NCBI RefSeq assembly: GCF_000003815.2
Contig: NC_049992.1
Coordinates: 18,296,867-18,360,866 of the forward strand
Direction of reading: 5' to 3'
Origin: Branchiostoma floridae
Taxonomy: Eukaryota > Chordata > Leptocardii > Amphioxiformes > Branchiostomatidae
DNA: 64,000 bases
The notes beneath the pieces were generated by a model that saw only the letters and a program-made list of their open reading frames with translations, was not told the DNA's origin and searched no databases. Position numbers and translations under genes: made by a program. Positions 44,001 to 49,740 of the stretch are shown here, piece after piece; positions within the stretch are counted from its first letter, which is position 1, and each line of letters starts with the position of its first letter.

Positions 44001-45627
44001 ACATCCTTGTTAACATAACAATAAGGGCTAACATAATTCATTCATATATAGTGAAGCAGTGTGTTTTCTCCAAGCTAGGTGGCACTCCAAAGAAATTAAA
44101 GTAAGACCTTTCCTTCTTACTGTTCCAGTACAGTGTGTACTATAGGAATTCTTTTTGTTCGCCAATTCTCATTTTGCGTTCCAACCTTTGACCTTCAGGG
44201 AGCCCAACCAGGACGACAATCACTTTGAGGTGACCTTCCGGACGACCTCTGACCACGGGCTGCTGCTCTGGAACCACAAGCCCGGCGGCGGTGACTTCAT
44301 CGCCCTTGCCATCGTGGGCGGGAAACCCCAGCTGACCTACAAACTGGGAAAACAACCGTTCACCATCGAGTCTCCGATCACGGTGAACACGGGACGTTGG
44401 GTCACCATTGTGGCTGACAGGTGAGTGTTTACTACTGCAATACACCTTTTTCATGTGCGCGGCGGCCATGACAGTGATGGGAACATAGAGTGCTAAGTAC
44501 ATTTACAGGCTCTGACTGGCAGAAAAACTACCGACTGACCAAACTCACTTTCGATTATTTGTGTGACAAGTTGTGGCCGAGACTTCAGCGGTTGCGTGGT
44601 ATTGTGCGCTCTACTAGAAGTCTGACTGTTTTGTGTTTTTATAACTATCAATCTCTTGTCTTTGTATCTCCAGGAACAAGCGGGAGGGCTCACTGGAGAT
44701 TGTGGGGGTGGAAGGCTCCACTCAGACGGGAGAGTCACCGCCTGGTGCCTCCCAGCTCAACACTGATGGTGTCCTCTGGATAGGTATGTACTGAGTGCAC
44801 CATCTGGTATAGTTAAGCCAGTATGCCCCTCTCCCAATATCCCAACCTTTCAGTCTGAATAAAAAGTTACATGTCATCAATGTGCATGTACCCGTTATAG
44901 CGTGGCCGAACGGTCTACGGCTCTGGGTGCAGATAGCGATTTGCTTTTGCAGCCGTGGATCGTGGGTTCGAACCCCACTTGTAACAATTTTTTTTTCTTT
45001 GTTAGACAAATCTCATGTAATGTTTTTTTTAATAGAAGACAGATCAATTCAGTAATTCGATCATGCTTAAAAACTATTTTTTCATGTGATTTTGTTTAAC
45101 ATCCAGGCTTTTCCCAAAATACGCACCGGCCAGCTTTTTTCAGAAGCTTTCTTGTTTCTGTTTTTGCCAGGCAGCTGAAGTCTGCATACATGTAAATTTT
45201 TGTAGCTTACAGATCTTTATTAACTTTCTGACAATCCGACTGATTTCAATAGCCAAAATTGCATTTGGTCTTTTATATCCACCAGCCCATGGCCAGTACT
45301 TACACTTCTGTGGGCCCCAAAAGATGAAATATGGTAACAATGTATCTAGTTGCAAAATATTAGAGTGTAATTTTGTTATAACATGGGAAACAATGTGCTA
45401 TGATGATATGTAATTAATCATGAACCTTAGAGTTTTGAAATGGACCTAAACTAAACTATTCCTACTTTATTTCAGGTGGATTCAGCGGAGCTCTCCCCAG
45501 CGGCCTGCCCTCAGAGTACAACTCCGGCTTCGTAGGCTGCATCAAAGACGTGAAAATCGACAGACAAGAGCTAGACCTTCTACAGAACTCCATAGAAAGA
45601 AGGAATCTAAAGCCCTGCACTGGATAA
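10856..45627 (+). CDS. AGRN: Agrin (heparan-sulfate proteoglycan), 5' partial, 33 exons
   Basis: Agrin is a secreted or membrane-anchored proteoglycan of basement membranes; in vertebrates its C-terminal LG domains bind dystroglycan, heparin and LRP4 to organise synapses. I joined 33 exons by GT/AG sites and phase, giving about 1,751 codons up to TAA at 45625. Order seen: FS1-3, SEA, FS4-8, a CC module, LE1-2, FS9, Thr-rich linker, EGF1, LG1, EGF2-3, LG2, EGF4, LG3. Agreement with vertebrate agrin is module by module, for example GFWNFRG in LE1, [15 protein letters not shown] in LG2 and [10 protein letters not shown] in LG3. Most module borders are phase 1. The first exon seen starts with a phase-1 acceptor, so signal peptide and any NtA domain are upstream. 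Odd points: the SEA domain is between FS3 and FS4, and three optional microexons exist (separate entries). Identity is very secure; exon edges are by eye. Confidence 0.97.
11225..11460 (+). mobile_element. LINE 3' end with (GATACA)n tail
   Basis: A broken reading frame recalls the C-terminus of LINE reverse transcriptases ([15 protein letters not shown]), followed by the tail cggatacagatacaga. A related fragment is at 15640-15830. Confidence 0.6.
12515..12880 (+). repeat. 182-bp tandem duplication of the intron end before FS2
   Basis: The stretch starting taaccattagaaatgc at 12515 returns at 12697. Both copies end in a splice-acceptor-like tract (ctcaccag near 12693, ctccccag at 12877). Only the second leads into coding sequence. 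Confidence 0.85.
12878..13102 (+). CDS. AGRN: Agrin exon: FS module 2
   Basis: Phase 1-1 exon of 225 nt between ctccccag and gtaagt. It encodes a whole FS module with DCRYGSSC in the first half and [18 protein letters not shown] in the Kazal core. A 182-bp tandem duplication of the intron end lies just upstream. Confidence 0.95.
13636..13745 (+). CDS. AGRN: Agrin exon: FS module 3, first half
   Basis: Phase 1-0 exon of 110 nt between cccccag and gtaagg. It encodes the N-terminal half of FS3 ([23 protein letters not shown]). The Kazal core is on the next exon, as in FS6, FS8 and FS9. Confidence 0.93.
14136..14340. mobile_element. MITE with ccaaaccgg / ccccaggttggg ends
   Basis: Inverted-repeat element inside the FS3 intron. 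Its ends (ggtctcatttccaaaccgg and caggttgggaattgggcct) and the inner cgtttccaaaagc / gcggaaac pair recur at 17299-17495 and 56612-56905. Confidence 0.7.
14436..14559 (+). CDS. AGRN: Agrin exon: FS module 3, Kazal half
   Basis: Phase 0-1 exon of 124 nt between tctcccag and gtcagt. It reads [20 protein letters not shown], completing FS3. The usual VCGSDG has become ICASNG. Confidence 0.93.
15197..15327 (+). CDS. AGRN: Agrin exon: SEA domain, first half
   Basis: Phase 1-0 exon of 131 nt between ctttacag and gtaagt. The sequence [30 protein letters not shown] fits the start of a SEA domain (a beta strand, then the S-x-EY-x2-L helix). SEA domains are extracellular modules of heavily glycosylated proteins. 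Its place between FS3 and FS4 differs from vertebrate agrin. Confidence 0.85.
15339..15580. mobile_element. Foldback MITE in the SEA intron
   Basis: Arms read gtgggtacttacatagctta and its reverse complement, extending through aggatgaaggagaattct on both sides, about 100 bp per arm. The middle (gcttctaactggagttctg) recurs at 23060-23310. Confidence 0.85.
15640..15830 (+). mobile_element. LINE 3' end fragment, same family as 11.2 kb
   Basis: Shares aggtgtgacaggtc, the phrase around ttggtgtatcatgcc and the tail ctatacagatacaaa with the copy at 11225-11460. It lies in the intron that splits the SEA domain. Confidence 0.55.
16050..16222. mobile_element. MITE, tagtctccaagcaga family
   Basis: Left end aatctccaagcagatcc, right end aaatctgcatggagatta, with gccagctttgatactatttt near the right end, as in the copy at 56405-56612. 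Confidence 0.65.
16288..16486 (+). CDS. AGRN: Agrin exon: SEA domain, second half
   Basis: Phase 0-1 exon of 199 nt between ttccatag and gtaaac. It continues the SEA fold with [20 protein letters not shown], followed by an amphipathic helix ([16 protein letters not shown]). I see no clear GSVVV-type self-cleavage motif; the matching strand reads DGSIKVIF. Confidence 0.85.
16540..16672 (+). mobile_element. LINE 3' end with (GAT)n tail
   Basis: One frame reads [20 protein letters not shown] then PPARDDR and a stop, the typical end of a LINE ORF2, followed by seven gat units. It lies just after the second SEA exon. Confidence 0.65.
17021..17236 (+). CDS. AGRN: Agrin exon: FS module 4
   Basis: Phase 1-1 exon of 216 nt between cattgcag and gtgagt. 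It encodes [16 protein letters not shown] followed by a Kazal core [18 protein letters not shown]. It follows the SEA exons directly in phase. Confidence 0.95.
17299..17495. mobile_element. MITE, copy 2 of the ccaaaccgg family
   Basis: Left end aagtctcaattcctaacctg, right end cccggtttggaaatggcacc, with tttcgaaaacgg and cgtttccgcaaac inside. It sits in the intron between FS4 and FS5. Confidence 0.7.
17776..17997 (+). CDS. AGRN: Agrin exon: FS module 5
   Basis: Phase 1-1 exon of 222 nt between ccttacag and gtaagt. It encodes [20 protein letters not shown] and [18 protein letters not shown], a canonical FS module. Confidence 0.96.
18716..19132 (+). mobile_element. Composite palindromic repeat, copy 1
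   Basis: Part one runs from tgtcatacctgtgacgcg to ggtgggtatgacat, with inverted ends. Part two, 19003-19132, is a foldback with arms caacacggtgtattccgcat. Both parts recur side by side and in the same order at 58950-59332. It lies in the intron before FS6. Confidence 0.8.
20312..20406 (+). CDS. AGRN: Agrin exon: FS module 6, first half
   Basis: Phase 1-0 exon of 95 nt between cttcatag and gtaagc. It encodes [18 protein letters not shown] and [10 protein letters not shown]. The 2.3-kb intron before it holds a composite repeat shared with 58.9 kb. Confidence 0.94.
20854..20968 (+). CDS. AGRN: Agrin exon: FS module 6, Kazal half
   Basis: Phase 0-1 exon of 115 nt between cactacag and gtacgt. 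It encodes [20 protein letters not shown], the Kazal core that completes FS6. Confidence 0.95.
21552..21782 (+). CDS. AGRN: Agrin exon: FS module 7 with Ser-Gly attachment site
   Basis: Phase 1-1 exon of 231 nt between ccttgcag and gtacgg. After the FS module ([32 protein letters not shown]) the exon ends with [10 protein letters not shown]. This acidic Ser-Gly run is a likely glycosaminoglycan attachment site at the same place, between FS7 and FS8, as in vertebrate agrin. Confidence 0.95.
22035..22130. mobile_element. Short MITE with gatatgccaaaaagcagt ends
   Basis: Starts gatatgccaaaaagcagtta and ends aactgctatttggcatatc. A longer relative with the same left end is at 39390-39685. Confidence 0.7.
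22589..22746 (+). CDS. AGRN: Agrin exon: FS module 8, first half
   Basis: Phase 1-0 exon of 158 nt between tccatcag and gtaaca. It opens with the acidic [10 protein letters not shown], which extends the Ser-Gly region, then encodes [16 protein letters not shown] and CICETKC. Confidence 0.93.
23060..23310. mobile_element. Foldback MITE, second copy, in the FS8 intron
   Basis: Shares the centre (gcttctaactggaatactgc, tagcagcgagaagcagaact) and tttcgatgcctattagacat arms with 15339-15580. It ends only about 30 bp before the FS8 Kazal exon acceptor. Confidence 0.8.
23344..23467 (+). CDS. AGRN: Agrin exon: FS module 8, Kazal half
   Basis: Phase 0-1 exon of 124 nt between ttgtttag and gtacaa. It encodes [19 protein letters not shown] and completes FS8. 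A palindromic repeat lies immediately upstream in the intron. Confidence 0.95.
25538..25636 (+). CDS. AGRN: Agrin exon: CC-PDG module before LE1
   Basis: Phase 1-1 exon of 99 nt between ttctcag and gtaagt. It encodes [20 protein letters not shown] followed by FAGCP. Vertebrate agrin has the same small CC module just before its laminin-EGF repeats. No LG or protease role is implied. Confidence 0.93.
25737..26020 (-). mobile_element. tRNA-derived SINE, copy 1
   Basis: The minus strand has a Leu/Ser-type tRNA head with perfect A-box (tggccgagcgg) and B-box (gggttcgaacccc), then a body ending accggccagcttttttcaga. The opposite-strand copy at 44897-45160 shares head and body. It lies in the intron between the CC module and LE1. 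Confidence 0.8.
26375..26855 (+). mobile_element. LINE 3' end: ORF2 C-terminus and (CATT)n tail
   Basis: A frame ending at 26722 reads [20 protein letters not shown], then [20 protein letters not shown] and a stop, typical of LINE ORF2 C-termini. The 3' UTR has cttagcccagtggggcaaaa and ends in cattcattcatt. Confidence 0.8.
26905..27066 (+). CDS. AGRN: Agrin exon: laminin-type EGF module 1
   Basis: Phase 1-1 exon of 162 nt between ccattag and gtgagt. It encodes [33 protein letters not shown] and NFRG, an eight-cysteine LE module nearly matching vertebrate agrin LE1. Confidence 0.97.
27662..27805 (+). CDS. AGRN: Agrin exon: laminin-type EGF module 2
   Basis: Phase 1-1 exon of 144 nt between cctgccag and gtgagt. 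It encodes [20 protein letters not shown] and [13 protein letters not shown], matching vertebrate agrin LE2 closely. Confidence 0.97.
28704..28843 (+). CDS. AGRN: Agrin exon: FS module 9, first half
   Basis: Phase 1-0 exon of 140 nt between ccccacag and gtatgg. It encodes [19 protein letters not shown] and [16 protein letters not shown] 2.7-kb intron with a large transposon foldback separates it from the Kazal half. Confidence 0.94.
29150..30426. mobile_element. Tc1/mariner-derived giant foldback
   Basis: Arms of about 557 bp (29150-29706 and 29869-30426) are near-perfect inverted repeats around a 162-bp loop. On the plus strand the left arm and loop carry a decayed DDE-transposase segment: [17 protein letters not shown], then a frame-broken DNA-RPH-RAR-like stretch ([11 protein letters not shown]). 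It sits inside the intron that splits FS9. Confidence 0.85.
29592..29858 (+). pseudogene. Tc1/mariner transposase fragment
   Basis: The open frame reads [19 protein letters not shown], then GPNAILQ, where full transposases have the YRDxIL and FQQDNARPH regions. A small insertion breaks the second catalytic Asp region. Neither the first Asp nor the C-terminal catalytic residue can be located, so it is not active. Confidence 0.75.
30639..30656 (+). CDS. AGRN: Candidate 18-nt agrin microexon (RPVDWR) in FS9
   Basis: A long pyrimidine tract ending in cacatcag, 18 nt, then GG|gtaagt. Phase 0-0, so it inserts RPVDWR between the two FS9 halves, just before VCGSDG. Its sites look as good as those of constitutive exons. 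Vertebrate FS9 as I recall it has no such insert. Splicing is inferred, not observed. Confidence 0.65.
30741..31159. mobile_element. DNA transposon relic with tagtggtgcgtacc ends
   Basis: Starts tagtggtgcgtacc and ends ggtacgcaccacta, perfect 14-bp inverted repeats. The subterminal DNA is rich in aggtccag and ggacct motifs in both orientations. It lies about 80 bp after the 18-nt microexon. Confidence 0.75.
31586..31694 (+). CDS. AGRN: Agrin exon: FS module 9, Kazal half
   Basis: Phase 0-1 exon of 109 nt between caacacag and gtgagt. It encodes [20 protein letters not shown] and completes FS9, the FS module that lies after the LE pair as in vertebrates. Confidence 0.95.
32545..32644. other. 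Assembly gap of 100 N
   Basis: Exactly 100 undetermined bases in the intron between FS9 and the Thr-rich linker. The length is probably nominal. Extra linker exons could be hidden here. Confidence 0.99.
32799..32828 (+). CDS. AGRN: Agrin exon: short Thr-rich linker
   Basis: A 30-nt phase 1-1 exon between ctctgcag and gtgaga that encodes [10 protein letters not shown], a likely O-glycosylated linker. It follows the 100-N gap, so a neighbouring linker exon could be missing from the assembly. Confidence 0.8.
33708..33842 (+). CDS. AGRN: Agrin exon: Thr/Ser/Pro-rich linker
   Basis: Phase 1-1 exon of 135 nt between tgctcag and gtgagt. It reads [19 protein letters not shown] and continues Thr- and Pro-rich. 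Three N-glycosylation sequons (NTT, NLT, NAT) and one unpaired cysteine are visible. In vertebrates a mucin-like stretch and the SEA domain occupy this part; only the mucin-like stretch is found here. Confidence 0.85.
34939..35163 (+). CDS. AGRN: Agrin exon: linker end and EGF module 1
   Basis: Phase 1-1 exon of 225 nt between ataaacag and gtagga. A Thr/Pro-rich stretch ([15 protein letters not shown]) leads into a six-cysteine EGF module, [15 protein letters not shown] and [14 protein letters not shown]. Confidence 0.95.
35655..35847 (+). CDS. AGRN: Agrin exon: LG1, part 1
   Basis: Phase 1-2 exon of 193 nt between ctttacag and gtaagt. It encodes the start of laminin-G-like domain 1, including [13 protein letters not shown] and [20 protein letters not shown]. 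Confidence 0.96.
36313..36528 (+). CDS. AGRN: Agrin exon: LG1, part 2
   Basis: Phase 2-2 exon of 216 nt between cttcacag and gtaggg. It encodes [28 protein letters not shown] and [14 protein letters not shown], the middle strands of LG1. Confidence 0.96.
36935..37179 (+). CDS. AGRN: Agrin exon: LG1 end and EGF module 2
   Basis: Phase 2-1 exon of 245 nt between cacacag and gtgaga. It ends LG1 ([13 protein letters not shown]) and begins EGF2 ([26 protein letters not shown]), which is finished on the next exon. Confidence 0.96.
37523..37660 (+). CDS. AGRN: Agrin exon: EGF2 end and EGF module 3
   Basis: Phase 1-1 exon of 138 nt between cacccaag and gtatgt. GPLCG closes EGF2, then [19 protein letters not shown] and [14 protein letters not shown] form EGF3. 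This EGF pair between LG1 and LG2 is diagnostic for agrin. Confidence 0.96.
38169..38412 (+). CDS. AGRN: Agrin exon: LG2, part 1
   Basis: Phase 1-2 exon of 244 nt between gctttcag and gtacgt. It encodes [12 protein letters not shown], then [20 protein letters not shown] and LGKGPADIR, nearly identical in places to vertebrate LG2. Confidence 0.97.
39170..39281 (+). CDS. AGRN: Agrin exon: LG2, part 2, ending at the y-site position
   Basis: Phase 2-0 exon of 112 nt between atctcag and gtaagt. It encodes [20 protein letters not shown] and ends in GTGESP. In vertebrates the KSRK y insert follows this same GESP. A 2-kb intron follows that carries a 27-nt microexon candidate. Confidence 0.95.
39390..39685. 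mobile_element. MITE relative of the 22.0-kb element
   Basis: Starts aaaatatgccaaaaagcagt and ends ctgctttttggcgtaaaa. The inner phrase gtctgaccgtttccaaaatc matches the 22.0-kb copy in reverse. It lies in the intron that carries the y-site microexon. Confidence 0.65.
40067..40093 (+). CDS. AGRN: Candidate 27-nt agrin microexon at the y-site position
   Basis: Between a pyrimidine-rich acceptor ending in cacaaaag and the donor GAG|gtaatg lie 27 nt in phase 0-0 that encode GGPSNNVPE. Inclusion would place nine residues after GTGESP in LG2, where vertebrates add KSRK. The insert is not basic, so it would not be expected to add heparin binding. The predicted splicing was not tested. Confidence 0.6.
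41279..41395 (+). CDS. AGRN: Agrin exon: LG2, part 3
   Basis: Phase 0-0 exon of 117 nt between cccttgcag and gtaggc. It encodes [20 protein letters not shown] and [11 protein letters not shown]. From the preceding GESP to this GG is 16 residues, the same as in vertebrate agrin. Confidence 0.96.
41844..42036 (+). CDS. AGRN: Agrin exon: LG2 end and EGF module 4
   Basis: Phase 0-1 exon of 193 nt between tctttag and gtatgt. After the last LG2 strand it encodes [20 protein letters not shown] and [14 protein letters not shown], the EGF module between LG2 and LG3. Confidence 0.96.
42645..42741 (+). CDS. AGRN: Agrin exon: LG3 first strand, ending at the z-site position
   Basis: Phase 1-2 exon of 97 nt between attgacag and gtgcgt. 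It encodes [20 protein letters not shown] and then [10 protein letters not shown]. In vertebrates the corresponding exon ends just before the alternative z exons. Confidence 0.94.
43199..43417. mobile_element. MITE with ttcacctttatc ends
   Basis: Left ttcacctttatctgcggaat, right ccgcggataaaggtgaac, with tttcaaattgc and gcaatttgaaa inside. It lies about 90 bp before the z8-like microexon. Confidence 0.8.
43507..43530 (+). CDS. AGRN: Candidate 24-nt agrin microexon: z8-like insert ESNSIREQ
   Basis: A long CT-rich tract ends in atcttcaag, followed by 24 nt and a consensus donor ACA|gtaagt. The phase is 2-2, matching both flanking exons. Inclusion adds ESNSIREQ, exactly eight residues, six residues before NHFE of LG3. 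Vertebrate neural z8 is also eight residues, begins with E, sits six residues before NHFE and has an essential N-x-I (here N-S-I). In vertebrates z8 confers LRP4 binding and receptor clustering. Position, size, phase and motif all agree; transcription of this exon is inferred. Confidence 0.8.
44199..44420 (+). CDS. AGRN: Agrin exon: LG3, part 2
   Basis: Phase 2-2 exon of 222 nt between ccttcag and gtgagt. It encodes [39 protein letters not shown] and [13 protein letters not shown]. Confidence 0.97.
44674..44783 (+). CDS. AGRN: Agrin exon: LG3, part 3
   Basis: Phase 2-1 exon of 110 nt between tctccag and gtatgt. It encodes [20 protein letters not shown] and [13 protein letters not shown], matching vertebrate LG3. 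Confidence 0.97.
44897..45160 (+). mobile_element. tRNA-derived SINE, copy 2
   Basis: Head gttatagcgtggccgaacgg through ggttcgaaccccacttgtaa, then a T-rich junction and a body with tgtttaacatccaggctttt, shared with copy 1. The A-box carries one change (gaacgg). Confidence 0.8.
45476..45627 (+). CDS. AGRN: Agrin terminal exon: LG3 end and stop
   Basis: Terminal exon after tatttcag, with the stop TAA at 45625-45627. It encodes the last LG3 strands, including [20 protein letters not shown] and LKPCTG, which agrees with the vertebrate C-terminus. Confidence 0.97.
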
Positions 45628-47463
45628 AAAAAGAAAACATGTCTTCCCTGGGGGAGGGTAGCTTATAGCTTAGGTAGAAGCCCAAGCCAGTTTTATACCT
45701 TGTACATGTATCCACCACACCACTATTGGAGCTACAATATTTTGTTGCAACTTGGGTTTAGACTGGGTTTCCATACAATGGCCTGTAGTACAGTGATCTC
45801 TGTAATTATGAATTTTACTATCTTCCCCCAGTGGGGTCAGGATATATTGAGCGCTACACGTTTAACACGGAGTATTTAGCTGGGCATTCAGAAGAAAAGT
45901 TGTTCGACTGTTCCTTCGAAACAATATAAGGATAAAACATTTGGACAGAAGTCTTGGTTTAAACCTCCAATACCACTTTTTAGAAATTCAACAGGCCCTC
46001 AAAAGCCAGGCAGCCGTTTAGGATTGTATAGACCTACAAGCCACTAGAAATTGGACGGGAATATGCGTACTTAAACCAGTCCCCAAAACTGCTCTTTCGT
46101 TTTCGACAATTCCTGCCCTCGAGGTGTGGGAGAGATAAATAAAGAGTTGTAGGTCCTTCGATGTGCAGAGAAGAAAAAAAATTCAAAGGATTTAATCGTT
46201 GTACATGTACAGTTGTCTTTCTTTTTGTCGAGACCAAAATAACGATGTGTGTGGTCAGTGTGACGGTGCTATTTCTCACTACTTAGGGTTACATTTCTGA
46301 GTTCTCTTGTCTATATGATGGTTTTATGTCTTGATCTAGCACTACATCCAAACAGTGGGCAGAATTAACAAAGTTTAGTTGTCAAAATTCTCCATGTTGG
46401 TACACATGTACTTATTGGCACAACCCTCAAAAGGGGTTTAGAAAAAGATGTGATACGCTCACGTTACTAGGTCTATCCTGACACAATTTTTACTACTAGT
46501 GGCTTGTAGATTGTATTTATGCTACAGTTTGGTCAGCCTCAGCTAGCTATGTACAGGTGCATTCAAGTCCTCTAGATACGGTAGTCTTTGATAGCTACAA
46601 ATGCTATAACTCATAAGCAAACATGACATATATAACATTAGTGTTGTATCTAGGTATCTTGGAAATTAAGGACAATTTGGTGAATATATTGTGATCTGGA
46701 GAAACTAATCTGTGAATATATAAGCCATATATTTATATGAAATTCTTTCTACTATGTGATTTAGCTTGAGTGTTGCTAGAGTGAGTGATCACTATGTTAT
46801 ACCGTAACTCGGGAAATCTTTGCAACCCATGCTCTCATCTGTGCTTTAGCTCTTTCGCTAGAGATTTGAGCTGCATAAAAAAAGTTACCTGTACAAATTG
46901 AAGGCATTTTTTGCCTAGTTTGATGGAATATAGAAGTTATGAAGTAAAGTAATGTGAAGAAATTGTGTAGAAAATGAATTTTGTGTGAGGCACACTGTGA
47001 GGTTGAATGTATGGAGTTTTTACCCTTCAAACCTTTTTTTTGTCTTATTTACGGTAAATTTTTCCCGAGAAATATTATAGATGTAGTTGTGGGATTTGGT
47101 TGCAACAAAATACTTGTTTTTTTTTTCTTTATTATTATATAAGTATCATAAGCACCAGACTGTATGTATTATATTTTTCTCTCCATGGATTTTGATGATG
47201 TATCCCTTAAATTGATGAGTTATTGATTATTGTTTGTTGTATCTATAGTCCTAGGAATCGTTCTTAATTACTCGAGTTGTTTGGTGACAGTTATTGTGAC
47301 CAGTATCAATCCATATTTCCAATTATAGTATCAAATTCTCCATTGAAATTGAGTGGTGACCATGTTGTGAGAGAGAGAGCTTACCATAGTCATTGGTCCG
47401 GATATGGATCCTTCCAACATGTACTTGAACAATGTCTTTCCATAATACATTCCTTTCAATAAA
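45628..47463 (+). terminator. Probable agrin 3' UTR with two AATAAA signals
   Basis: After the agrin stop there is no ORF of interest. AATAAA occurs at 46138-46143 and at 47458-47463, so the 3' UTR may be about 0.5 kb or 1.9 kb long. The tract is AT-rich and I see no clear transposon in it. Which signal is used cannot be told from sequence. Confidence 0.45.
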
Positions 47464-47575
47464 GCTTTCATGATGTTTTATTGATTCTCCTTTGCTTTAC
47501 ATTCTGCTTTAAGGTGGGGTCACACATGCGTATATATTCAAGTCCGTTTGAGGTGCGTATGAAGCTCTTAGTCTC

Positions 47576-47766
47576 TACCAGGCTCCACAGGTCGCGGGAA
47601 AATAGTACAAATTTAAATTGGACAAATATAGATACATAACATGCCAGATGAGTTAGCTGACCGAGAAGTATGGTTAGCGACCCAGTTAACTCTTCTGACA
47701 TGTTATCTGTTTACGTTTGTCCAATTTTCTATTATTTTTACAACGACCTGTGGGGCCTGGTGGAGG
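47576..47766. mobile_element. Foldback MITE
   Basis: Arms taccaggctccacaggtcg and cgacctgtggggcctggt, continuing through aaattggacaaatat-like sequence and acatg on both sides. Confidence 0.75.
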
Positions 47767-48108
47767 CAAATACTCCCATGTACGCAGGTGTGCCCCCTGC
47801 TGTAGTCTGATTCGTGCAAAGCCAAGGGCACATGTTGTAATCTCTAAGCAGATCTTGGGGTTGAAGACCGAGAGCGTCTAGAATTTCTGACAGACTGGGT
47901 TTTCTTACAATCTTTGGTTGGGGCATTGGTGGCCAAAGAAGTCTGGTTAGCCAGAAAAGAATGGTTTTCTACCCTAACATCTGCTTCTAGATAAATAGGT
48001 TTTTAGTAGCGCTGTAAAAGATAACTTTATCTGTATTAGTATTATGCCTTGAGATAGCGCTGACCGAGCAGTTTAAAAGGACGCATCTTCTAAAACTTCG
48101 GTTACCGT

Positions 48109-48385
48109 TGTAAGTCTTTACAAAAGATGACACTTTCATCGATGAAACAGGTTAAGTTTTCATGGATCAAAAGCGGCTTCTCGCGATCGTTTAAATCATT
48201 GCAGGAAATATCGCAATAGATTAACATGGGAACAGTTAAGTCACCGCAAGACGTCTATAAAAGATGACACGCTCACCCATAGAGTAGGTTTAGTTTTCGT
48301 CGGTCAAAAACGGCTGCTACTGCTAGCAATCGTTGAAATTATTGTAGGAAAAAATCGGCTAGAGCAGCTGCAACAATAACGTAAC
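48109..48385. repeat. Diverged tandem repeat, about 137-bp unit
   Basis: The order aaaagatgacac, ggttaagttttc, tcaaaagcggct, atcgttt, attgcaggaaa recurs about 137 bp later as aaaagatgacac, ggtttagttttc, tcaaaaacggct, atcgttg, attgtaggaaa. Confidence 0.7.
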
Positions 48386-48448
48386 ATGAATCGCTAGGTA
48401 CCCCTATACTGACACGTAGTGAACGGACACAGGAAACTAAGGGGATCA

Positions 48449-49740
48449 TCACATAATGATGCCGAGATGTACGGACAAGTCACCCGTCCAGATAACTATC
48501 GGTTCAGATTTTATCAGTGATTCTTTGATGTTACTTTCTAAAACTTCGTCGTCCATATCCTCATTCAAGATCTTGTCAAACAAAGAATCCGCATCTCCTC
48601 CGCTTCCCATTGACCCTTCTAAGCTGTTAATAAATCCCAGCACAAGCTGAAGAGTCTCAGACACAGAGTCTGTCTCCGTTTGAACACCGAGAAGTATCAA
48701 CTCCTTTAGTTCATGGAAGGAACCGATGTGGTCAGCTAGAAGAGCGAGACAGGCAGTGGTCATCTTGTTTGAACTCACGTCCACTCTACCCAAAGCTTTC
48801 ATGTGACGTAGTTGCCTGAAAATCGCAGACATACCTTTGTCTGTGATCTGATTCCCTGCAATGTTAATGTTACGAACGTGAGAAAGTTTTCTCAGAGTTT
48901 CAGCGATCGTCAGTGCGGAGTCTTCTTCTAGCCCACAGGCGCTTAGATCCACCGATGTTAGGTTTCTCATGGTGCGAAACACGTGGGACATTTTCGTGAC
49001 GTCCTCGGGCGACACATGAACACCTGAGAGGTTTAATACTCGAAAGTCTGTCTTTTCTAGATGCTGCAAAGACGAGAGTTCGTCTATCAGGTGCTTCGTA
49101 CCCGGTGGTGTTGTCTTGTTTCCAGTTAGCTTGAGAACCTTGAGGTTACGTACGTGGGGAAAAGCCCGTGTAAGCTCTACTATGTTTGCATCGTTCAAAC
49201 CATTGTTGGTGAGGTCCAGTTCTTCTAGAAGATCTAAACATATCAACCGCTGCGAAAGCGTCCCTACGTCAGCATCTGACAGTCTTTGATTCTGTAAGAC
49301 TAGCACCTTAAGGTGGTTCATGAACAGGAGTAGGTCTAAGTTAGGGAAAGGCCCATCAGTTCGTACCAACGAAGATCTTGACTTGATTGTTGTGCTGAAT
49401 TGCATGTTTACTTCGCCGATGCCTGACAACTTTGCCAAGTTGTCGTGGAGGACCTTGTAAAACTGGATAGCAGTTTCACCATCGTTTTCCCGTGAGAGGT
49501 TCGACCCGTCCTCCACACAGTACAGCACGAAGTCCGTCAGGGTCGCTGGAGGCTGCCTGCAGTCCTTCCAGTAGGAGCATACGAAGGCCCAGAAGTACTT
49601 GTCCTGTAGCAGACAGGAGAGGAGCGAGCTGGTGCGGAAAGGAGCGTGCAGGGTGCTGCCGTCACCTCCCTGGAAGAAATCCACGATGTACTTCTCAAAA
49701 GTCGGATAGTGAGTCGGGTCCAGTAGGCCCTGGCAATCAC
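48449..49740 (-). CDS. LRR exon with NACHT-remnant-like start
   Basis: Terminal exon after cgtcacag, in phase with the TRADD-N exon, ending in a stop at 48449. The first 90 codons (LLSCLLQDKYFWAFVCSYWK, PPATLTDFVLYCVED) recall the post-nucleotide-binding helices of NLR proteins. About seven RNI-type LRRs follow, then an acidic C-terminus (NEDMDDEVLESNIKESLI). Confidence 0.85.

Larger units (their letters stand above)
47464..48448. other. Interval between the two convergent genes
   Basis: Contains a foldback at 47576-47766 and a diverged tandem repeat at 48109-48385. The right part is probably 3' UTR of the minus-strand CARD gene. No other gene is seen. Confidence 0.6.

Noticed and set aside
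44897..44985. tRNA gene
   Set aside because: The A- and B-boxes are good, but the anticodon arm is irregular and the same head plus body occurs at 25.7-26.0 kb, so it is a SINE.
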